A stretch of DNA of 64,000 nucleotides from a bacterium (GTDB lineage: Bacteria; Planctomycetota; UBA1135; UBA2386). Every line of letters starts with the position of its first letter. Position 1 is the first letter of the stretch. The notes under the pieces are model-generated. The model made no database searches. It was not told where the DNA came from and saw only the letters and a program-made list of their open reading frames with translations. Position numbers and translations under genes: made by a program. This document shows positions 54,660-62,685 of this stretch, piece after piece. The stretch spans positions 204,113-268,112 of the forward strand of contig JANSXC010000004.1 in NCBI GenBank assembly GCA_024743115.1. The letters run 5' to 3'.

Positions 54660-56786
54660 TCAGTAGCCGACCAAGATGCGGAGGCCTTCGGTCAGTGCGA
54701 ATGCGTTGCCGATCGGGCCGGCGGTTTCGGCCACGATTGACTGGGCAGAAAGTCTCAGCCGATGGAGCGATGGCTCGTTCGGTATTGGTAGATCCGTGGT
54801 CGCGTAACCGGCCCGGCTCGTGACGTGCAGGCTGAGGTGAATCGGATCGTTGACGACCGTTCGGCAGGGGCCAATGCGAACGCCGTAGTCGGGCAGGCTG
54901 GCAACGATCAGCGCGAGACCGTGGGCCTCGGCGCCGATCACCTCGAGTCTGAGGTCTGTGCCGATTCGCGGGATGTCGCGGCAGATTGTGCGCGCAGGGT
55001 TGCCGTTGCTGGAGCAGCTCACGCCGATCGATGTGACTTGGGCTGGGTATCTTGCCGCGAGGGTGATGTCCGAGCCGTGGCGGCCGCCGAAGATGATGAG
55101 GTTGCCATTGGCGTCCGGCGCGATGGCTTGCGGCGAGAAGCTTTGCCCGATCCAGTGCGAAGTATGGTTATTCGGCCAGAAGAGCGACACGGTCCACGCG
55201 CCGAGTTCGTTTGGCAGGGCGGTTGAGGCCGGCGATATTGCGGCGATTCCGTCCCGACTACTAGTCATGGCAAGGGCTGGTGAGCCGCCTACTGGGCTCC
55301 GCTGCCACCGGTTCCCGTTGAGAAACCAAGTAGATGGCTGACTCGTTTCGAGAGCGCTCTCGGTCAGCGCCATCTGTTGACAGAATCGATCGAAAGCCAT
55401 CAGCGGGCGGGCGATGGTCGGCGCGCCCAGTGATGGAGTGGGGAGCCAAGTCGTGCCGTCCCAGGCCCACAGGTCCCGCAGGTGCTGTTGTCCGAGTCGG
55501 CCTCCGAAGAGCAGGACTCGGTCTTTCGACGGATCATGAGCGAGTGCGGGGATCGCCCGATACGGTGGGCTCGCGGCGCTTCTTCGGGCCCAACCATGGT
55601 GGCCGAACGACCACGTGGCGAATGTGTTGTTGACTCCCTGAAGCCCCAGGATGCCACCGCCCACATCGGGAGTCAGCAACATGGTGCCGGACGGCGTGTC
55701 ACCATCGGTGCGCTCGATTCGACGGTGGCCGTCCCACTCGAACGTACGATTGATGTCTCCTCCGTAGGTGAAGGCGACGGTGAGCCTTCGTTCCTCGTCG
55801 TAGGCCGCAACCGTCGTAGCCGGGCGGCCGCTATAGCGGTTTGAAGCTCGATTGCCGTCGTAGTCGACGATGTCGTAGATCTGGCGATCGACGCCTGGCG
55901 GGAAATCGCTGCCGCCGAGGCTTGTTACACCGGTCGAGGATTCGACGAGAGAGTGGCCTGTTCGACCCTCGGGTGGTGTGAGGTCGTCCCGACGTTGCCA
56001 GCTCTGGCCGTCGAACTCCCAAATTGCTCGCGGCAAGAGTGCGACTCCGGTGTTCCGAAACCCGCCGAACAGCACAAGTCGCGTGCGGTTCGCGTCGAAA
56101 GCCATTCCCGCGTTCGATCGAGTCGCCGGCATCGTCGGGAACGTCCGTTGTCGCCAATCGGCTCCGTTCCACTCCCAGTGGTCGGCGAGCGCTGCTGACT
56201 GGCTGTTGCCGCCAAACAACACCGTGACTCCGCGGGCGATGTCGAACGCCATTGCGGCTCGATCTCTCGCCTCTGGAGAGTGTTGCGGGAACCGTCGACG
56301 CCAGAGGTCACCGTCCCACTCCCAGGTGTCGTCGAACCGCACTTTGTTGCGAATCGAGCCGCCAAAAAGGACCGCGCGCTGACGAACGATGTCATAGGTC
56401 AGGTGGGTGCGCTCGCGTGCTGGGGGCCAGTTCGAAGGGTGTCGTTGGTGCCACCCGGATCCGTCGTACTCGAAGGTCTGGAGATCCAGCCCGTTGTCTG
56501 GAAGTAGGACCGCCAGTGTCCTGGTGCGATGGTGTTGATGTGCCAGCTCGGGGCGCCCTTTTGGTCTGGGTAGTTCGCCAACGTGAAACCAGCTCTCTCC
56601 GTCGTATTCGAAGGAGGTTCCAGCGCTGTTCACCACGATCGTCCGACCCCGAACCGGATCCCAGGCCGCGGCGCCGTGTGAGAGCGCAACGGTGAGGTGA
56701 ATGTTCGTGGCTTCGATCTGCGTTCGAGCAGCAACGGGGGCGGCTGCAATCGCAGCCGTGAGCAGGAGTCCTGGGCGGATCGTCAT
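54660..56786 (-). CDS. Secreted kelch-like repeat protein with shared C-terminal domain
   Basis: 708 residues with an ATG at 56786 and a signal peptide (LLLTAAIAAAPVAA). Kelch-like blades follow (FEYDGESWFHVGEL, LTYDIVRQRAVLFGG, TWEWDGDLWRRRFP, MAFDANRTRLVLFGGF, IWEFDGQSWQRRDDL). The last ~125 residues (nt 54663-55040) form the shared domain: IGVSCSSNGNPA, a central IGPCRTV, YATTDLPIPNEPSLHRLRLSAQSIV, and the end FALTEGLRILVGY. Codon use is noticeably less GC-biased and more varied than in its neighbours. It resembles the gene at 1826-3823 in architecture. Function unknown; a surface role is inferred. Confidence 0.78.
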   Translation of the reverse strand: MTIRPGLLLTAAIAAAPVAARTQIEATNIHLTVALSHGAAAWDPVRGRTIVVNSAGTSFEYDGESWFHVGELPRPKGRPELAHQHHRTRTLAVLLPDNGLDLQTFEYDGSGWHQRHPSNWPPARERTHLTYDIVRQRAVLFGGSIRNKVRFDDTWEWDGDLWRRRFPQHSPEARDRAAMAFDIARGVTVLFGGNSQSAALADHWEWNGADWRQRTFPTMPATRSNAGMAFDANRTRLVLFGGFRNTGVALLPRAIWEFDGQSWQRRDDLTPPEGRTGHSLVESSTGVTSLGGSDFPPGVDRQIYDIVDYDGNRASNRYSGRPATTVAAYDEERRLTVAFTYGGDINRTFEWDGHRRIERTDGDTPSGTMLLTPDVGGGILGLQGVNNTFATWSFGHHGWARRSAASPPYRAIPALAHDPSKDRVLLFGGRLGQQHLRDLWAWDGTTWLPTPSLGAPTIARPLMAFDRFCQQMALTESALETSQPSTWFLNGNRWQRSPVGGSPALAMTSSRDGIAAISPASTALPNELGAWTVSLFWPNNHTSHWIGQSFSPQAIAPDANGNLIIFGGRHGSDITLAARYPAQVTSIGVSCSSNGNPARTICRDIPRIGTDLRLEVIGAEAHGLALIVASLPDYGVRIGPCRTVVNDPIHLSLHVTSRAGYATTDLPIPNEPSLHRLRLSAQSIVAETAGPIGNAFALTEGLRILVGY

Positions 56787-56841
56787 GCCCTGCCTATCGG
56801 CCCCGTCAGAGCCGCGTCTGCAGCCGCTCCGTACCGCCGCC

Positions 56842-58008
56842 CTAAGGCGCCGAAACGATCACCTGATACAGCGGCGACAGCGTCCACCCGAACGCGTCGG
56901 CGGGACAGAACGAGCCATACTGCAAATAGAGCGGCAGTCCGGGTGGGATGCCGACGAGTGAGATCGGGAAGGTGGCGACACCGGCCGCGTTGCTGAACGT
57001 CAGTGCGGCAATCAGCGTCGGCGAGCCGAGCGTGACGCCGAGTGCGCAGCCCGACGTGTTGATCATCGGGAATAGCGGGTTGAACGCGAAGTCGATCGCG
57101 ACGATTACGGGGTTCACCGCCGGCAGTCCGACGATGTCGACGCCGAACGCGGGATTGCCCGTGCTGTTCGGACCGAGCAGCGTCTGGCCGATCGGGTAGC
57201 TCGGGCAGGCGCACGGCGCGACCGGGATCGGGTTGGGCGCGGGATGGAACGTGAGGCCGCCTGCCATACCCGCGAACGACGGGAACATGGTGCCGGTGCC
57301 GATCTCCTGGATTGCGCCGCCACTCGTGATGTAGACGAGACCGGCGCCGGTTTTGTCGATCGTGATGCCGGCGACGGGCGGCGGCATCGGCACCGGGGGT
57401 GGGATCGGGCCCGCGACGACGGGACCGAGTGGGCCGGGCACGAAGTTGTAGACGTTCCCGGCGATGTCGCAGGCCCACATCGTGCCGGTGATCGCGTCCC
57501 ATTCGAGGCCGGTCACGGGCGGCGCGATGACCGGAATCGGTAGCGCGAAGGGTGGCACGACGACCGGGCCGGGTGGCACGGGCGCGATTGCGGCGAGCGC
57601 GGCACCGTCCGTCAACCAGAGCAGGCCGCCGATCGGATCGAGTGCCATGCCCGTGATCGGTCCGATGCCGAGCGCGGGTGGCACGGGGAACGGCGGTGGA
57701 GGTGGCACCGGCGGTGCGTAGGCGTTGTGAGGTACGGCCGCGAGCACCATGCCGTCCGTGTACCATGTGATGCCATTGGTGCCGTCGAGCGTCGCGGCGC
57801 CGGCGAACGCGGCAACCGGCGGCAGCGGCGGCATCTGCGGGTAACCGTTCAGCAGGACGCCGGCCGCGGGATACACGGGCGACATGCCGACGCCCTCGGC
57901 GAAGCCCATCGCCGCGACGTCGAGGGTTACGAGATTCTGCGCCGACACGGGCGCGGAGAGCGTCGCCAGGCTGGCGACGACGAGCGAAGAGAGCAGGGAC
58001 TGATGCAT
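56842..58008 (-). CDS. Secreted Pro-rich protein with shared C-terminal domain
   Basis: 388 residues. The ATG at 58008 is preceded by GGAGGTGACC, the strongest Shine-Dalgarno in the window. The frame is open to 58170. The signal peptide is LLSSLVVASLATLSAPVSA. The body is Pro/Val/Gly-rich with repeated short strand motifs (GIGPITGMALDPIGGLLWLTDG, GLEWDAITGTMWACDIAGN, GITIDKTGAGLVYITSGG), which look like NHL/beta-propeller blades. The last ~80 residues carry the shared domain (GVATFPISLVGIPPGLPLYLQYG and YQVIVSAP). It is divergent from the next secreted gene with a 293-bp gap. Confidence 0.78.
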   Translation of the reverse strand: MHQSLLSSLVVASLATLSAPVSAQNLVTLDVAAMGFAEGVGMSPVYPAAGVLLNGYPQMPPLPPVAAFAGAATLDGTNGITWYTDGMVLAAVPHNAYAPPVPPPPPFPVPPALGIGPITGMALDPIGGLLWLTDGAALAAIAPVPPGPVVVPPFALPIPVIAPPVTGLEWDAITGTMWACDIAGNVYNFVPGPLGPVVAGPIPPPVPMPPPVAGITIDKTGAGLVYITSGGAIQEIGTGTMFPSFAGMAGGLTFHPAPNPIPVAPCACPSYPIGQTLLGPNSTGNPAFGVDIVGLPAVNPVIVAIDFAFNPLFPMINTSGCALGVTLGSPTLIAALTFSNAAGVATFPISLVGIPPGLPLYLQYGSFCPADAFGWTLSPLYQVIVSAP

Positions 58009-58301
58009 GGTCACCTCCGGTGAACCGAATGCGAAGAAACGGAACGGGCCGTACGACCCTGCTCGAAAGAGCCGGGAGATCACTGGCGCACGCGGATTTC
58101 GCCGCGAGTTTTTGCCACATGCGGGGTTCCACTGAGTTCTCCACAGAAGCCGGAACCCGGCTTGCATCACTGGGGCCGACCCGCCCCAATCATGATCGGA
58201 CGCGATCGCACCTCGGACTCGCTACCGGGGATGCCTCGTTTCGCGTCGCGGTCGATCCACACATCCTCCGTTCTCACAACAACGATTCGCACCACAACGA
58301 T

Positions 58302-59387
58302 ATGCGCCAAGTATTGATCCAGTCTCTCAGCGCCGCCCTCCTCACGGGCGCGACTCTCGCCCAGACCACGACCGCCTGCCTGCCGATCGGCACGAACGGT
58401 GCGCTCGGCTGTCAGTCCACCTCGGCTCCGACGCTCACGAACGGTGTCGTCGCCACGGGCACCATCGACTATTCCTACGATGCCGCGACCTCGCAGCTCA
58501 CGGTCCGCGTCACCAACACGTCGCCGGTCGTCGCCAACGAAGACAACCCGGTGATCACGCAGATCGCGTTCAGCTTCCCGTTCCAGACGGTGAGCGGCGC
58601 CACGCTGCTGTCGCAAACCGCGCCCGCGGGCTCGACCCCGAACTTCGGGCTGCAGTTCCGCCCCAACCAGACGCTGCCCTTGGGTTGCTTTGGTTGCTTC
58701 AACGTCATCCTGTCCGTGCCCGGCGTCGCCGGCGGCATCGGCAACGATCAGGCGACGCAGTTCGCCAGCCCGATCGTCGTCCTCGGTCGCACGGAGTTCG
58801 TGCTCCAGCTCCGCGGTCCCGGCGTCGCCGGCCTGACCGCGGATGCGATCTCGCAGGTGCTTTCGGGCGGTGGCGTCTACGACGTCGCGGCCGGCTTCGA
58901 GTTCCTGGGTGGTGGTGTCGGCGGTGTCGAGCGCGGCTTCGTCTCGAGTGGTGATCCCTGCTGCCCGAACCCGGCGACCGTGACCGGGCTCGGCACCGGT
59001 TGCGCGCCGTCGCAGTTCACGATCCCGACGCTCACGAGCATCGGTGCGCCGTTCGTCGGCGGCCCGGTCGGCGTCGACGTCAGCAGCCCCAGCACGCCCA
59101 GCACCGCGGGCCTGCTGATCTCCGGCTTCTCGTCGCGCTTCGACCCGATCTTCAATCTGCCGCTGCCGATCAACCTCGCGCAGTACGGCATCCCGGGCTG
59201 CTCGCTCTACGCGAGCAACGAGTTCGTCGTGCCGATCACGACCGACGCCAACGGCGACGCGTCCTACTCGGTGAACATCCCCGGCTTCGCCAAGTGGTGC
59301 GGCCGCGACATCATCTTCCAGGCGTTCTTCGTCGCGGGTGGCGGTGTCCTGAGCTCGGCCGGCCTCGAGCAGATCCTCGGCAGCTGA
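58302..59387 (+). CDS. Secreted protein with shared C-terminal domain
   Basis: 361 residues from the ATG at 58302; the frame runs back to 58020 but the signal peptide (MRQVLIQSLSAALLTGATLAQ) marks this start. The middle is beta-rich with NTSPVVANEDNPVITQIAFSFPFQTVSG and PNQTLPLGCFGCFNVILSVPG; it looks like one or two Ig-like sandwiches and has paired Cys (CFGC, CCPN). The last ~62 residues (nt 59202-59384) are the shared domain: CSLYASNEFVVP, GDASYSVNIPGFAKWCGRDIIFQAFFV and the end SSAGLEQILGS. Codon use is strongly biased to C/G at third positions, suggesting high expression. Confidence 0.78.
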   Translation: MRQVLIQSLSAALLTGATLAQTTTACLPIGTNGALGCQSTSAPTLTNGVVATGTIDYSYDAATSQLTVRVTNTSPVVANEDNPVITQIAFSFPFQTVSGATLLSQTAPAGSTPNFGLQFRPNQTLPLGCFGCFNVILSVPGVAGGIGNDQATQFASPIVVLGRTEFVLQLRGPGVAGLTADAISQVLSGGGVYDVAAGFEFLGGGVGGVERGFVSSGDPCCPNPATVTGLGTGCAPSQFTIPTLTSIGAPFVGGPVGVDVSSPSTPSTAGLLISGFSSRFDPIFNLPLPINLAQYGIPGCSLYASNEFVVPITTDANGDASYSVNIPGFAKWCGRDIIFQAFFVAGGGVLSSAGLEQILGS

Positions 59388-59410
59388 GTTCGAGTTCTCG
59401 GCTGGAATGA

Positions 59411-59446
59411 AAGAAGGGCGCCGTGATGGCGCCCTTCTTCGGTTTT
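59411..59446 (+). terminator. Intrinsic terminator
   Basis: AAGAAGGGCGCC at 59411-59422 pairs with GGCGCCCTTCTT at 59428-59439 (12 bp, 5-base loop GTGAT), followed by CGGTTTT. It lies 24 bases after the secreted gene ending at 59387, supporting a strong, single-gene transcript. Confidence 0.85.
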
Positions 59447-59571
59447 GGTCGGTGGCTGGTGACGCGCTCTGCCAGGACCGGTCGCATGCGACGGCTCATT
59501 GGTCGGGTGGCTCGGTACTTTCGCGGGGGCGAGACCAACGTGTGCGCCCGCCAGTGGGTAGGTTGTCCGTC

Positions 59572-60810
59572 ATGAGTCGAATCGGGATCAGTCTGTTCGC
59601 GGTTGCGCTGTCGAGCACATTGGTCGGGCAGAGCCCGGCCTTCGTCGTCTTCGGGTCGGGATGTCCTGGGAGCCTGCCGGCGTCTCAGCTGAGTCTCATG
59701 ACGCCGCCCGTGCAGGCCGGAACGATGAGCTACGACATCGACCATCTGCCAGTCGATGCTGCCGTAGTCTTGACTGGCCTCAGTCGGACGAACTCGTCGC
59801 TCGGCGCCTTACCGCTCGATGGGGCGGCTTACGGTGCACCAGGGTGTTTCCTTCGTGTTAGTCCCGACGCCAGCGCGCTCGTCCTGGGGGCAGGGAATCA
59901 GGCCACGTATTCGCTCGCGATCCCGCCGGGGGTCGGCCTCATCGGGGTGCGGCTCTTTCAGCAGGCCCTGGTCTTGGACCCGGCCGCAAACGCTGCCGGA
60001 GCCGTCACCTCGGAGGCTGTTGAGTTTGTGATTGGATTGGCCGGTTGGCCGTTCGGTGTGCGGCCGATCGCCAACATGGTGCCGATCCCCGCCGGCTCGT
60101 TCGCCATGGGCTCGAATTCAGGGAGTGGGTCGCCGTACTTCTCGTTCGCTTGGGAGCGGCCGGTCCACACGGTCACGATCAGTCGACCGTTCTGGATAGC
60201 CAAGTATGAGGTGACGCAGGCGCAGTACCTCGCGGTCATGGGGGTGAATCCGGCGTTCTTCCAGGGGTCGGCCTATCCGAGCGCCCCAATGCGGCCGGTC
60301 GAGCAGGTGTCGTGGAGCGATGCTATGGCGTTCTGTTCCACGTTGACCGCGTCCGAGTCTACGGCTGGCAACATCCCCGCTGGTTGGCGGTACCGACTGC
60401 CAACAGAGGCTGAGTGGGAGTACTGCTGTCGGGCCGGGACTACGACGGAGTTCTCATACGGGGCCGGGCTGCTCTGCAGTGACGAGCGTTTCCGGTACAG
60501 CTGGCACTCGGTGCAGTTCTGCGGTAGCACGGAGACCGTCGTCGTCGGCAGCTATCCGCCGAATCCGTGGGGGCTACACGACATGCACGGCAACGTTCTC
60601 GAGTGGTGTATGGACGCCTGGGATGGGGTCACCCCGAACTACCCTGCCAACCCGGTGACCGATCCATACGTTGGGATCGGGCCGAATCGCATTCGCCGCG
60701 GAGGCAGTTGGGGAGCCCGCTCGGATGGCTGCCGGTCCGCTTATCGCGAGACCGGTGCGACGGACAGCTTCATGGGCTTTCGCATCGTGCTCGCCCCCTG
60801 GCCGCTGTGA
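59572..60810 (+). CDS. Secreted FGE-sulfatase-fold protein with N-terminal shared domain
   Basis: 412 residues from the ATG at 59572 (signal peptide GISLFAVALSSTLVG). Residues ~23-155 are the domain that ends the other secreted proteins (FGSGCPGS, GAPGCFLRV, TYSLAIPPGVGLIGVRLFQQ, EAVEFVIG), here placed at the N-terminus. Residues ~160-412 are a formylglycine-generating-enzyme-like fold (MVPIPAGSFAMGSNSG, FWIAKYEVTQAQYLAVMG, YRLPTEAEWEYCCRAG, GLHDMHGNVLEW, RRGGSWGARSDGCRSAYRE). The two active-site Cys of true FGE near the RGGS end are not present, so it is not expected to mature sulfatases. Many such domains bind other ligands instead. Confidence 0.82.
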   Translation: MSRIGISLFAVALSSTLVGQSPAFVVFGSGCPGSLPASQLSLMTPPVQAGTMSYDIDHLPVDAAVVLTGLSRTNSSLGALPLDGAAYGAPGCFLRVSPDASALVLGAGNQATYSLAIPPGVGLIGVRLFQQALVLDPAANAAGAVTSEAVEFVIGLAGWPFGVRPIANMVPIPAGSFAMGSNSGSGSPYFSFAWERPVHTVTISRPFWIAKYEVTQAQYLAVMGVNPAFFQGSAYPSAPMRPVEQVSWSDAMAFCSTLTASESTAGNIPAGWRYRLPTEAEWEYCCRAGTTTEFSYGAGLLCSDERFRYSWHSVQFCGSTETVVVGSYPPNPWGLHDMHGNVLEWCMDAWDGVTPNYPANPVTDPYVGIGPNRIRRGGSWGARSDGCRSAYRETGATDSFMGFRIVLAPWPL

Positions 60811-60813
60811 GCC

Positions 60814-60834
60814 AGGGCGGAGGAGGTCCGCCCT
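60814..60834. terminator. Possible terminator hairpin between convergent genes
   Basis: AGGGCGGA at 60814-60821 pairs with TCCGCCCT at 60827-60834 around a GGAGG loop. It overlaps the stop codon of the minus ferredoxin gene and follows the plus gene by four bases. It has no U-run, so this is a weak call. Confidence 0.4.
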
Positions 60835-61168
60835 AGTACGGCGAGTCGAGCATGTCCCAGATGATCTGCTCGACGTCGGGTTCGCACTTGCCGGTCAGCT
60901 TCGTGACCGGCTCGCCGTCGCCCTTGATGTGCGCGGCGATGGCAGGCAGATCGGCTTCCGTGACTTCGCTGTAGAAGATCTTGTCGGGGAACAGCGTGAC
61001 GTTGATGCCCTGCTCGCACGCGCCGAAGCACGGGTAGCGGCGGATCTTGATCTTCTCTTCGTCCGGGTCGAATTGCGCGACCAGGTCTTTGAGCTTGTCG
61101 TGGATGTCGCCGCTGCCCTTCTCGGTGCAGTCGCCGCCTTCGCAGACGTAGCAGAGTCGATTGCTCAT
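60833..61168 (-). CDS. Thioredoxin-like [2Fe-2S] ferredoxin
   Basis: 111 residues with an ATG at 61168 and GGAG upstream. The Cys pattern C9-x4-C14 (LCYVCEGGDC) and C47-x3-C51 (YPCFGACEQG) is that of thioredoxin-like [2Fe-2S] ferredoxins (the NuoE/Nqo2 and azotobacter Shethna-type I group). The rest has the short thioredoxin-like alpha/beta layout (IKIRRYPCFGACEQGINVTLFPDKIFY). It follows boxB after 19 bases on the same strand, so it may pass electrons to the BoxB epoxidase; that is inference. Extra Cys at 6 and 95 are outside the cluster pattern. Confidence 0.85.
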   Translation of the reverse strand: MSNRLCYVCEGGDCTEKGSGDIHDKLKDLVAQFDPDEEKIKIRRYPCFGACEQGINVTLFPDKIFYSEVTEADLPAIAAHIKGDGEPVTKLTGKCEPDVEQIIWDMLDSPY

Positions 61169-61187
61169 TCGTCGGTCTCCGTGGCCC

Positions 61188-62606
61188 TTAGTGGAACTTC
61201 ACGTACTCGAAGTCGATCGGCGTGTCGTTGGGGCCCTTGGTCGGCGGCGCGATGTAGTTCGCGAACTTACCGGGCTCGTAGCAGGCCTTCATGCACGACT
61301 TGACGTAGTCACGGTCGGCCTGGCTCGGCAGCCAGTTCTTGTGCTCGTGGGTCCAGGTCGCCTCGTCGATGATCTCGCCCTGCGGGTTGAAGCGGAAGCC
61401 GGCGTAGACGCCCTGGTGGCGGTTGAACTTGCGGTTCGGCAGCTTGAACTGGAAGTCGCACTCGTGCGCCTTCAGGTCGCGGTTCCAGCGTGCGACGATG
61501 CGCGTGCAGTCGGCGACGTAGGCGTCGAGTAGCACCGCGTTCATCGCGCGGCGCAGCGGCACTTCCTTCTCGACGACCTGGCCGTCGTCGTTCGGGACCT
61601 CGAGCTTGTAGAACTGCTGGAGCGCCTTGGGATCCTTGTAGATACCATCGCTCTCGCGGTAGCGCCCCTTGAGGCCGCCTGCGAAGGACTCCGCGGCGTT
61701 GGTGCTGTCCTCGCCGCCGAACAGGTCCATGGAGGCCGAGGCCCAGTGGTTGATGTAGCGCTGCAGCATCGGCAGCGGGATCGCACCCTCGGCGGCGGGG
61801 TCGCGACCTTCCTTCATGATCTCGGCCGAGCGGCGAGCGATGCGACCGATACCGTTCTCGCCGGTCTGCATGTGGTACGCCTCTTCCGTCAGCATGAACT
61901 GCGTCGTGCGCGCCAGCGGATCGAAGCTCGACTCCGCGAGCGACGCGAGCTGGTACTTGCCGTCACGATCGGTGAACGTCGTGAAGCAGAAGAAGTCGAC
62001 CCAGTTGTCGATCGGGTAGTTGAACGCCTCGAGGATGCGCGGGTTGTCGTCGTCACCACTGTGGCGCTCGAGCATCGCTTCGGCTTCCTCGCGGCCGTCA
62101 CCGCCGAAGTGCGTGTGCAGCAGGTAGACCATCGCCCAGAGGTGGCGGCCTTCTTCGACGTTGACCTGGCACAGCGAACGCAGGTCGTGCAGCGACGGCG
62201 CCGTGTGGCCCAGCATGCGCTGCTGTTCGACCGACGCCGGTTCCGTGTCGCCCTGGGTCACGATCAGGCGGCGCAGCCGGTTGCGGAACTCACCCGGGAC
62301 CTCGTTCCAGACCGGCTCGCCCATGCTGTCGCCGAAGTGGATCTTGCGATCCTCGGGGGCGTCGGCGAGGAAGATGCCCCACCGGTAATCCGGCATCTTG
62401 ACGTAATCGAAGTGGGCCCAGCCACCCTTGCCGACGCCGACCGCCGTGCGCAGGTAGATGTCGTGGCCGTTGAAGTCGGACGGGCCGAGCTCCTTCCACC
62501 AGTCGATGAACTGCGGCTGCCACTTCTCGAGGGCGCGCATCAGGCGCTTGTTGTCGCGCAGGCCGACGTTGTTGGGGATCTTGGCTTCGAGATCGACGGT
62601 GCTCAT
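61188..62606 (-). CDS. boxB: Benzoyl-CoA 2,3-epoxidase subunit B
   Basis: 472 residues, the usual length. BoxB is a di-iron oxygenase that converts benzoyl-CoA with O2 to 2,3-epoxybenzoyl-CoA in aerobic benzoate breakdown in the cytosol. The start VDLEAKIPNNVGLRDNKRLMRALEKWQPQFIDWWKELGP is strongly conserved in BoxB. Di-iron ligands are offered by E122, the ExxH at 152-155 (EGRH), D213 and the ExxH at 242-245 (EAYH). The ATG at 62606 begins MSTVDLEAK. It lies between boxC and the ferredoxin gene. BoxA, the usual flavin reductase, is not in the window. Confidence 0.96.
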   Translation of the reverse strand: MSTVDLEAKIPNNVGLRDNKRLMRALEKWQPQFIDWWKELGPSDFNGHDIYLRTAVGVGKGGWAHFDYVKMPDYRWGIFLADAPEDRKIHFGDSMGEPVWNEVPGEFRNRLRRLIVTQGDTEPASVEQQRMLGHTAPSLHDLRSLCQVNVEEGRHLWAMVYLLHTHFGGDGREEAEAMLERHSGDDDNPRILEAFNYPIDNWVDFFCFTTFTDRDGKYQLASLAESSFDPLARTTQFMLTEEAYHMQTGENGIGRIARRSAEIMKEGRDPAAEGAIPLPMLQRYINHWASASMDLFGGEDSTNAAESFAGGLKGRYRESDGIYKDPKALQQFYKLEVPNDDGQVVEKEVPLRRAMNAVLLDAYVADCTRIVARWNRDLKAHECDFQFKLPNRKFNRHQGVYAGFRFNPQGEIIDEATWTHEHKNWLPSQADRDYVKSCMKACYEPGKFANYIAPPTKGPNDTPIDFEYVKFH

Positions 62607-62685
62607 GGGTTCGTCCGTTTGCCCCTTCGAAGGGCTCGGGTGAATGGGGTTGGTTGGTCGTTCGGATGGGCTGGCTGCGGTTGGG

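Noticed and set aside
54640-54665. GGTCGG...CCGACC hairpin between convergent genes as terminator
   Set aside because: Stem is interrupted and no U-run follows.
59572-60810. FGE-fold protein as maturase of the sulfatase at 27856
   Set aside because: The catalytic Cys pair is not present near the RGGS end and the genes are ~30 kb apart.
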